Translations under genes and position numbers: made by a program
Shown: positions 33,315 through 43,500 of the stretch, piece after piece
Layout: each line of letters begins with the position of its first letter
Numbering within the stretch: position 1 is the stretch's first letter
Notes under the pieces: generated by a model
What the model was told of the DNA's origin: nothing
The model's input: the letters and a program-made list of their open reading frames with translations, nothing else
Databases searched by the model: none
NCBI GenBank assembly: GCA_029964075.1
Contig: CM057136.1
Location: 7,192,001 to 7,256,000 of the forward strand
Reading direction: 5' to 3'
Length of the DNA stretch: 64,000 nucleotides
From: Patiria pectinifera
Lineage: Eukaryota; Echinodermata; Asteroidea; Valvatida; Asterinidae

Positions 33315-33829
33315 AAGGGAATATACATCATTTGTTTTTGCTGTAATTTTCAGAAATGGATGGAATTTGGGGGCTGGACATATATAGCAAATATAGTTAC
33401 ACTGACTTTTTTAGGTTTTGGGTTCGAAAATGCTATAAAAACCAAGAACAACAATCATTTTCCTGTTGTCTGGTTCCCTGACTCCATATAAGAAGAAACA
33501 GAGCAGTTTACATACAATGGGGAATTGTAAGGTCAGGGAACTAGTCTAGCTGGCTTGTACCCGTTCATAAGTGTGCAATCGATTGCAAACAAGTGCAATG
33601 GTCCATTGGGGCCAGTATTGGAAAAAAAAGCCAGTGTTTTCCAACGCTGGTCGGCCGACCAGCGTTGGAAATTGATACAAAAATACCACTTTTCTTGAAA
33701 ATGACAGTATACCAGGTGCCATGATTAAACAGGATGCTTTACACTGTCATTCACTAACAGTCCAGCAGGGTATTTCAAAATGATTTGGTAGTTTTATTTT
33801 TAGATGTTTGCAAATGTTGTATTTTCCCT
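33315..33829. mobile_element. TTAA-flanked MITE, copy 2
   Basis: Same element as 15671-16174, in the same orientation, with TTAA at 33311-33314 and 33830-33833. The copy A flank has no counterpart. A GGCC-ended MITE begins immediately at its right target site. Confidence 0.85.
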
Positions 33830-33833
33830 TTAA

Positions 33834-34219
33834 GGCCAAAAAAAAAAGTCTCCGGTTTCTGGTATGCGCGCGCGTCGCTGTCAGTAGCCATGCGCGTCGG
33901 CAAAATGAAAAAGTTTTTTTTCAATGAAAGATGATGTCTCAAAACCGCCAAACTCACTGGTTTGACTGGAATCCTGCTGCTGCACAATTTTAACATGTTT
34001 TTAGATGGAGTTATGGTCGAGAATAAGCTTTATGTGGCCTCTCTGGACTCCCAATCCCATATAGGCCTATTTGTACTAAGTTTAGTCGGGCACCATTTGC
34101 AGTCATCACACGCCGGGCATTTGAAGCAAAAAAGTCAGGTAAAAAAAAAAAAAGCCGCGTCGCCGCACCACTTTTTGGGCAAGCTCCATACCAGAAACCG
34201 GAGACTTTTTTTTTTGGCC
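33834..34219. mobile_element. GGCC-ended MITE (PIF/Harbinger-like), copy 1
   Basis: The inverted ends are GGCCAAAAAAAAAAGTCTCC, continuing with GGTTTCTGGTATG on the left and the inverse on the right. A TAA duplication flanks it. The interior is unique to this family and shared, inverted, with 54608-54975. A 3-bp TWA-type duplication is typical of PIF/Harbinger; no transposase is present. Confidence 0.88.
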
Positions 34220-34523
34220 TAAACGATCATTATAACAACAAAATGAGCCCCCCATAAAATTCTATATACCCCAACTAAACAAAAACATGGCAGTTCCACA
34301 AAGAACAAGATAAACACTACTGCCATGTGCAGTATCATGTCATTTAGTCAACATCTTTGATCTTTGGCACAAATATACCCATAGATAATACAAAGTCATT
34401 TTGTAAGTGACCAGGAAGGGGACATTATTGACCTTTATGTGTTGCAGGTGTGTAACCCCCCCCACCCCCACCCCCAAAAGTCTTTAACTAAAATGGGACA
34501 AAAACTAATAAAGGGCATGCTAA

Positions 34524-34812
34524 GGCCAAATAAACCACCAAAAAAAACGATGTTAAGCGTCCCCGCCCGCTTCCTATTTGGAGGTAGCCTCTTTTTTTTT
34601 TTAAACCGATTTTAAACAGTGACATCATTTTGGCCTCTTTTGGCAAGTATGTCATTTCCTGAGTCCAATGGCGGCCATTACAAAAAAACCTGGCGGCCAT
34701 CTTGAAAAATAGCTCGGTTGGGCGGCCATTTTGGAGGGGACTAAAAAGGGCCTCCCGTTTCCTTATTTTTCAAAAAGGCAGGACGCTAAACATGTTTTTT
34801 TTTTATTTGGCC
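34524..34812. mobile_element. GGCC-ended MITE, second family
   Basis: GGCCAAATAAACCACC on the left and TTTATTTGGCC on the right, flanked by TAA (34521-34523, 34813-34815). Absent at the paralogous position near 8530. Confidence 0.82.
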
Positions 34813-35163
34813 TAATGTTCTTGAATTTATTCTCAACTTGTTATTGCCTTCGAATGCAGGAGAAAGTGTTATATATTTCAAAACTTTCTGGGAGGGGTCT
34901 GTGAGCAAGCCTTCACTCACTGCCCCCCCCCCCAGCTGGTTGTATGCCCATGAAGCATGAATTGAAAGACGATGAATATTATACGCAACATCACATAAAA
35001 CTGTTGGAGTTAACGCCACCTCAGGTTTACAAAATTTTCTTTTTAATAACACTTAAACCGTGCATCATCACACTCACATTGTAAAGTTGCAGACATTTTG
35101 AAAGTTAATATTTTCTTCGATGAAAAATGTTTTCCAAGCATATCTCATTTCGGCAGAACATAA

Positions 35164-35527
35164 GGCCAAATAAAAAAAATACTTGGTCTCTGGTCAGGCC
35201 AAAGTTCCGGAATTGATGTGGCGACGCGGCTTTTTTTTTTTTTTTAAAGCTTGGATTGTACAGACAAGGTGGGGTACTATTTTGCTTTTTTTTGTGTCCT
35301 CATGTACATTGGTGTCCTCCATAATTTGCCTTGGTGCCTTTTATCATTTGTCTTGGTGCAATTTCCCATTCCTTGGTGCTCTTTGGTAAAAAAAATTGAG
35401 GAGGTGCGGCAATAGAGGGCGCTGTTGGAGCTACCGCGGATCATTTTGAAAAAAAAAAAAGGTTGACGCGCATGATTAAAATCGACGCGCGTGCTGACCA
35501 GAGACCGCCTTATTATTTTTTTCGGCC
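35164..35527. mobile_element. GGCC-ended MITE, third family
   Basis: GGCCAAATAAAAAAAATACT and GGTCTCTGGTCAG face CTGACCAGAGACCG and TTTTTTTCGGCC, flanked by TAA on both sides. No coding capacity. Confidence 0.85.
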
Positions 35528-36494
35528 TAATACATAGAACTAGACATGGCATGTTGTAGGTTGCAAGAAAATAACTGGCTAAACAAAGGATGTGGACAAC
35601 TCTGATGGTTTTACAAAATAAAAATGACATTTGTTCAATAAAAAATGTTGAAATGTTACTATTTAGTAGTTTAAAGTTCATTGTAAAACAAAATGCATAT
35701 ATATTCAGGTAAGCTCGGTGTGATTTCAAAAATTACAACAAAAAAATAATATAAGGAAAGCACAGTTGTGAATAAAACAAAAAGGCACTCGGCAGGATGC
35801 ACTTGAACCCAAAGCCTTGATAACACTGACCTAAATATTTGTGCTTCATGTTAATTTCGAAAACATGATCAATGCCGATGACTCTAATTTAGAAAAACAA
35901 ATTAAAACAGTTTGCATAAATAGAATTCAGTAGTTCAGCACACCCAAAATACAAGGCTTTGTTAACTGTTATATCATTGTACAAACTTGAATAAAAAATA
36001 ATAATTTTGCAAAGCTGCAACAAAATAACACACTTATTACAAAAAAATAACACTGTATGTGAAAAAGGATATGCAAACAAAAATATACCAAGCTATCACT
36101 TTGTTCTAAATGTTTGTACAAAACATTAAAAAAGCTAGCATGCAGGTTGTTTTTTGGGTGGGTTTTATCAGGCATGACAACTTTAGCATGCCAGTATCTT
36201 ATTAACTTTCAACATTTTTTCTTTGTTTTTCGGTGAGTTTCGTTATTATTTTGTTTTATTTTGATTTGTTTTGTGCGGTTTTGTTGTGTTGTGATTTGTT
36301 TTGTTCAAAAAAAAGTAAGACAAAGGAAAGTGCACCAAAATTAATATCTCATTTTCCAAATTATTGTTTCAATTTTATTTACAGTTTCAAGACTAGGACC
36401 CTGTGTGTTTCTATGTTGGGAACCAATTAGGCTGCCAAAAAAAACCCTGGTGTGATGTGATTGCATACCATGGTTCTTATGACAAATTTGTGTC

Positions 36495-36896
36495 TTAACC
36501 CTAAAAGGGCCAGGTTATTTTGACCATCTCACAGCCGGGGTGGGGGGGGGGGGGATTCTGCCCCACACACTCAGATCTCGGCCATCGAGTGACAAAAAAC
36601 TATGAAACTTAGTGCATGCATAGAGCAACTCAATGAACATACCCAAGCACTTTCATGAATATAGGTTAAAGGGTTTTGGAATTATCGGCTAATTAATTAT
36701 TCATATGCACCAATGGTAATTTGGTTTGTGCACAATACAATGGGGAAAAATTTTCGCTGCGCAGTAATTACCCGTGGTCAGAATTTTTTGTTTTTGGTTA
36801 ACAAGGCTAACAAGTCAGGAAAGCTTGGGTCGGGATAACACTTTTTGCAAGGGTATTGCGGAAAAAAGTTGAAGGGGGGGGGGCCAGGCCGGTTAA
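36495..36896. mobile_element. Possible MITE with TTAACC...GGTTAA ends
   Basis: TTAACCCTAAAAGGGCCAGG faces CCAGGCCGGTTAA. Pairing is imperfect beyond six bases and no target duplication is clear. The rest of 35530-37430 shows only AT-rich sequence and a weak tRNA-like B-box near 35810 on the minus strand. Confidence 0.4.
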
Positions 36897-37436
36897 GTTT
36901 GGAAATGAAATTAAGTAGCCAGTGGAATGAAATAGCGCCCTCTATGTACATGTACTTTATTCTTATGACTTATTTTTGTCTTAAGGGTACAACCAAGTAA
37001 ATAAATTCCCATCGACACCTGCAGTGATAAATCCCCATACTTCAAAATTCTTCTAAAAATACTCAAAACTCTCACTGACAGGAGTTCAGGCTGCACTGAA
37101 AAATGATGATCAACATGTCACCTTAACTTTTTTTTCTTCAATTTTTGGTGTGTTGAACAATGACTTTTTGAGAAATTCTCAGCCAAAGATGACCACCCCT
37201 TAAACGAATATTTCCCAAACTGGAAAAGTGGCAATTTTGGAAAAGGATCCCTCGACAACACGGCTTAATAGCGCCACTTTGCTCAGAATTGGAAGCCCCA
37301 AATGCAGGCCAGAGGTATGTACCCCAAAATCCTGTAGGATTAGGGTTTGGGTTGGGGAACATCGGTATTGGGGAACATAGGTACCCGGTATGCACCTGTC
37401 TTCCATCATAAGCTCTGCGGATGGATTTTTGGCTTA

Positions 37437-37442
37437 TTTATT
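37437..37442 (-). terminator. Poly(A) signal of the coiled-coil gene
   Basis: AATAAA on the minus strand, about 105 bp after the stop codon at 37547. Confidence 0.6.
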
Positions 37443-37546
37443 GGGTTGCACCCTTAATAAGTTTGAGAAATGAAATGGAGGTATACCCAGTGAAACGAAA
37501 TAGCGCCCTCTATGTACATGTACTTGAAAAAAAGTCCTAGTGTTTC

Positions 37547-40500
37547 TCAAGAGTATTCGGGATCTAGGAAGAACGATGGGTCACCGCGGTACAATCCATG
37601 GTCCCGCAAGACTTTTGACTTGCTCTGGTGGTCTCGCAGGGCGTCGCTGTGCAGTTGGGTTCTTTCGCCCTCCTCCATTCGCTTGATCATGTCGTTGTGC
37701 CAGCGTCGCTCCTGCAGTAAACGCTGTAGTTGCCTGGAGGAAAAACAAGATGAACAAAATGTAGCAGAGAGTCGGGTTACTTTAATAGGAATTGAGATGA
37801 CTTCCTCATGGGAGACAATGTGAACATATTTTCTTAAGGTCAGTTTTATTCCATCCTTTTCAATTTCCTTTCTTGTAATACATGTACAGGGTGAGTATAA
37901 AAAAAGAAACCCAAATGTTATTAGGACCATTAATTTTGTATGAAGTTCTGCACGCAGCACTTTCAAAATCTAGGATATAAAATCCAATTAATAAGCTTTC
38001 TTTTAGTACAACAATTATTCAAATCACTCGTGTACTTTTCAAAGTACGGAAGTTTAAAAACAAACACCGTTTTAAAGTTCTGTCCACAGATCACCAAAAA
38101 AGGTAAGGGTTCTTTCAGAAAACGAAAACAATTCACACACATCCCTATGTGATTTGTTTTTGTTCTGCTGAAAGAATACTTACACTTAAAGGGAAAGGGT
38201 GTTGACTTGGCAACACTGGCGTTTAGGCTTTTAAGTTTGTTTTCATATATCTATGGTGGCCCTGAAGGGACATCGCATATCGCAAACGTGTGCGCATACG
38301 TATGCGATGTCGCGAAATTTATCGCGAAAGATGTGCGCACACGTATGCGATGTCGCAAAATTTATCGCGAATATGTGCGCACACGTATGCGATGTCGCGA
38401 AATTTTTCGCGAATATATGCGCACACGTATGCGATGTCGTGAAATTAATCGCGAATATGTGCGCACACGTATGCGATGTCGTGAAACAATTCGCGAATAT
38501 GTGCGCACACGTATGCGAATTTGTTTGCAATGTCGTGAATTTTATTGCATACCTTGTCGCATACCTTTCAGTAAAATTCCTAATGAACTGGGGAGTTGTA
38601 GCAGCTAGTCTGGAATCTAGACGTGCTGTTAGATATAAATAGGGTCTGACTAATAAACCTTCGCGCGCCCGCTGTTCCTCGTGTAATCGTTACTACTAGT
38701 ACTGTCGAGCGCAAGCTTGCTACTTGCGCAACTTTGAAATTTGCGCGCGCAAGTTTGAAACTTGCGCGCGCAAACAGTACGTCTAGATTCCAGACTAGCT
38801 GCTACACCTCCCCAGTTCATTAGGAATTTTACTGAAAGGTATGCGACAAGGTATGCAATAAAATTCACGACATTGCAAACAAATTCGCATACGTGTGCGC
38901 ATATATTCGCGAATTGTTTCACGACATCGCATACGTGTGCGCACATATTCGCGATTAATTTCACGACATCGCATACGTGTGCACATATATTCGCGATAAA
39001 TTTCGCGACATCGCATACGTGTGCGCACACATTCGCGATAAATTTCGCGACATCGCATACGTATGCGCACACGTTTGCGATATGCGATGTCCCTTCAGGG
39101 CCACCATATATATCTCACATGCATCATTGATTGAGCGCCCATGCTTAAAAAACACTCAACCAAATAAGAAAGTCCCCCTTAATACTTTTTTGTCTAACTC
39201 AAAAACTACTGGGCACATCTTGCTCAAATTACGACTGATCAGTACAGAAACTCCTTAGCAATCCAGCCATACTCACTGTTTTGAGCCAATAAAGATTATG
39301 ACTGCATTGCTAAGGAATTTCTGTGCTGATTAGTCGATATTTGAGCAAGAGGTGCTCAGTAGTTTTTGAGTTAGACAAAAAAAAGGTATTGGAAGGGAGA
39401 CTTTCCTTTTTGGTTGAGTGTATTATCAAGGGGCAACATCTCATTACAACTTGCTAAGAACATAATTGTGATTAAGACATGTGCCCAGATGATGAGTTAG
39501 TGTTACCATTTGAAGCCCACAGGAAAGATGATTGGTGTGGAAGCGAGATGACAGAAATAACCGTGTCAACAAAAATAACAGCAATAATATCAAGGGAGAA
39601 ATAAGAAAATGAAATGAGCACTCACCAGTGGCTGTGATGCAAAAAGCAGAAGTTGTGAAATGATCGTGCAAACTTGTGGAGTGTTTTGCGAAAAATGTGA
39701 CCCTACAAACCAACGCCATGGCATGGTTTATTAAACCATTGATTTTTTTATTTTAGGTTTGATGTGGGGAAAGTATTAAGCACAGATCTGACACAAGTGA
39801 AGTGTACTGCAATGGATAGAATCTCTCAGGCCAGAAACTACAGAAGAATGAATGCATAGTTTATTGCTCTTCAATTATAAAAACAGCCTTCACCACTTTT
39901 TTTTATGAAGTTATGAAATTTTTTAAATGTTTGTCAAACATCAGCATTTAACAACTAGCATGATTTGTGTACTACCTCCAACTACCAAATTAAACAGAAA
40001 TTAAAAAATACGTTAGTATTCTCTTTTGGTGGCAATATTTAAAATCTCCCTAATGAACAAATGGAGAACTGGCGAACTGGAGTTAATATATGAGAGATGG
40101 AAACTACACATAGAGTATAAAATATATTTCATGAACAATAATCTGTACAATATATATTACTGAAAAATTATGCAACTTAAGTATTGCTTTAAAATGGGTA
40201 TTTTATTTAGAAAAACAAAAAAGAACAAACCTGGTGAATCTGTTTTGCATTGCTTATGTTGGAGTTAGATTCGTGGTCTTCTTGAAAATGCCTGACTATC
40301 ACATAACTTCAAGCTTGCATTTTGTAGAATGTCAAACTGAACAGTAGGCCTACAATTTTGAACAGTCAAAGGTACGGGAAAACCCACTGAACTTCTACTT
40401 CAATTTTCTGGTTTTCTGTTGGCTACGAAACAAGCTCATTGATTTTTGTTATACATCAGTTTCTTTTGCTGCTCATGAGTTTTAGCCACAAATTTTGGAC

Positions 40501-43500
40501 AACTTTGACAATCAACATTTTTAAAATCAAGCTTTTAGCAAAGTTAAACGCCAGTTTCACTTGCGGCTCGTGAATTTTAACTACAAATCTGACAGACAAC
40601 TTTGACAATCGATTAATATTTTTATAATCAAGCTTGTAGCAAAGTTTCCAAAACTCAGTGTTAAAAAAAACCTAATTCAATAAAATTAAAAATTGGCATT
40701 GTGACATGATTGAATATGCAATAAAAACAAAGGCGGGTCATTCTATCAATTTGGGGTCCACTTTTTGCCTGTCTCTGTTATATCTGACACCTAAAACTAC
40801 AAAATACTAGTAGTAAACTGTAGTGTGCACTATTTCAGGGTATAAGTGGGCACAGCACTGATAGTATTTTGTAGTATGTGGTTCTTTACCCTAAATGAAC
40901 TCTTTGGGGGTTAGGGTGTCGTCCCCCAGGAGTGGTAATGACGAGGAAACTACCTACCAAACAGATGAAAACTTGTTTGAAGTCATTCTTGCAAATAAGT
41001 AGCAGGGACAGGACAAATGTCACAATTTGGACCCTAAATTTATAGAACGACCCATATCAGAAGACTTTTGGGGCCCATTTATTTGATTACTTTTCGATAT
41101 CATTTCTTTCTGAACAGGCATGAGTCTAAAGCTTTTTATCCAACATGTAATTTTAATTGCTTTTGTATGATTGTTTGTTTGTTGGAGTGTTTGTTTGAGA
41201 CGATCTCACAACAGTGTTACACCTCCACCGTTAGTGTTTTGTTCCCTTGCTGGTAATGGTACGTCTTTTTACTTGACTTGGACCTACAGCAGAGGAAAGA
41301 AATAGAAGAGGCAAAGAAAGAAGGAAATGTGGGTGTGTCACTGTGTGCATCCGGGATGCAGTGAGGGGGGGGGTGGGGGGAACTTAAAGTGTGGAAAGCA
41401 TGTGGGCAGCCATGATGGGGGTGCACAACAGTTGGAGTGATTTACAATGCCAAAAAGCTGCCATTAAACGGTGCAACTTGGGTGAACTATGCACAAGCGA
41501 GAGGTATACATGGAGCAGCCAATTTTAACTTTGAAATTCCTGTTTTTATTGTCTGTTTTTATTGGACATTTTGTCCTTGCATCCCCTTTCCCCATTGTAG
41601 TACCCACCTCCAATTAAGTAAACAGATACCATTTTCAAAAAAATAAAAATATTTGCCAATTCAAGGAACAACGACACAATAATTGTGAAGCAGGTTGTTA
41701 AAAAACTAAAAAGCCAACAGTTCAGGCCAAAAAAAAATAGTTCTGCTTCCGATTAATGGCATTTGAAAATAGGGTAGGTAGGTAGGGAATTTTTTTCCCA
41801 ATTTTTTCCGTGTACGATCATATGGAGGCATCTGCGTGAAGTCTAGGGTAAAAGGTAGAAATTGATGGTTTGGGGTGTTTTTTTTGTCATTGTTCCCATG
41901 AAAAAAAATTAGGGTAGGGGCTGTCAGAATAGGGTAGGTAGGGAAACTGGAAGCAGAAGTTTTTTTCTTTTGGCCTCAGCTCAGTAAATGAGAAAGTGTG
42001 GAAATGCAGCTTTATTTTTCTTGACGCAAAGTTGAAAGCCCCCCCCCCCCCTCCAAAATGGTAATTAATACATTTTGACTTGCACCTTCTTGTAAATTGC
42101 TCCCAAGTTTGTCACATGGGAAAAATAATACTCATTCACAGATATGTGCAATCGATCGCAAACTAAATTAAATTCACTCAGTTGGGACAGTATTGGGAAA
42201 AAAAACCTTTTTTTCCGCCGCGATGGGCCTATTCATCGCGAGGAATCGATGGTAATTCTTTTCTTGGAAATGACAGCACACTATGCGCATTGATATCACA
42301 GCATGCTTGATCCTATTATTTATTTACAATCAGGTAGGATAAATTATGGCAGTTTAGCTTAAGAATGTTTGAAAATGGGGTCCATAATTTGCCTTTAAAA
42401 TAGGATTTACATCTTTTTTCTTTATGAGGAACCTATGTTTCTCTTAGGCTAGGTATTCACATTTGGGTGGACAGACAAAGATGATGAAGTTAAGTGTGAT
42501 TTGCAAATGATTACAATAAAAAAAAAATGATGACGATAATGTCTTGTGTTAAGAGGGATGAAAATTGAAGAAGTTAGTTGACCACATAAAAAGCCCAATG
42601 GATTTGGTTGTACGGGTGTCAAATGAAAATTGGACTCGTATGAAAATCGGACTCTTTTTCCCTTTTATTGGTTAAACCCTCTCACATGACCGGTCCCTCT
42701 CCTAATTATCTATTCATGAACATGCGCAATACCACCAATGAGTCCGTATTTCATAAAACCTAAATTCGTGCTACACCGGAGGTACTTTGTGAGGGATCTT
42801 GTGAAATCATAAATTAATTCACAAGTCCTGTCACAAATAACAGAGGACGAACAACAATGAAGGAGTGTCTTTGTCATAGTTTCTTGAATACATGTACCAG
42901 ATGCATAATGATAGTTATGCAGTGTTTAGTGATGACTTACTGCTCACGTTCCCTGTAGGATTTATTCATGCCACTCTTATCCCTGGATTGGATTTGCTCT
43001 TGAAGGGCAGCCTTGCGGGCCTGCTCTTGCTGTTGTCTCTCCCGGGCCTGTTTAGCTGCCAACTCGCTCCTTATTCGTTCCTCTTCTGCCTGCAATGTAG
43101 TGTGCCAAGACAACGATTTTATTTTGAAACGATAACACCGTGCATGGTATGGCCATATGTCGTCCGAAATGTGGGACTCTCAATACTGTGTATGAGAGTC
43201 CCAAAACTTAGGGTATTGAAAATATGCAAAACAAGAAAATAGACTGGCACCTAAAACAACCAGTCCAACACAGCTTCAGTACTGCATCAATCAACCATGC
43301 CAACAGAAGTTAAGAAACATGTGGCATGAAGCGGAAACTAGTCTCAATTTACTACACATTTCTCCATAGTCAAGCCACCAGACTATTGACACTGAATGAA
43401 GAGGTCAGTCTTTTCAAATAGTTGGACCATGGTTGGACATGTACCAGTCTAGTAGTTAGCCCCATTTTGAAATTACTTGACTTCCCTCTCATGTGCAAAA

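Larger units (their letters stand above)
28920..34940. repeat. Segmental duplication, right copy of the SLC15A4-like 3' flank
   Basis: Aligns in order with 3600-8620. It is longer because of extra insertions: a LINE fragment, hAT-type, TTAA-type and GGCC-ended MITEs, and a local 0.7-kb tandem duplication. No protein-coding gene is seen. Confidence 0.85.

Noticed and set aside
38253-39107. CRISPR-like array appearance of the 42-bp repeats
   Set aside because: Units are contiguous, with no unique spacers, and lie in inverted arms of a eukaryotic transposon.
38207-39130. Several 90-140 codon frames on both strands with repeated CAHVCDVAKFIAN-like peptides
   Set aside because: They arise from the 42-bp tandem repeat in the palindromic element. 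The period is a multiple of three, so frames stay open on both strands. No start or splice context.
39626-39719. Minus-strand ATG frame of 31 codons ending at a strong GTGAGT donor
   Set aside because: Its phase does not fit the next downstream exon of the coiled-coil gene, and the peptide has no recognisable features. An unproven alternative first exon was not called.
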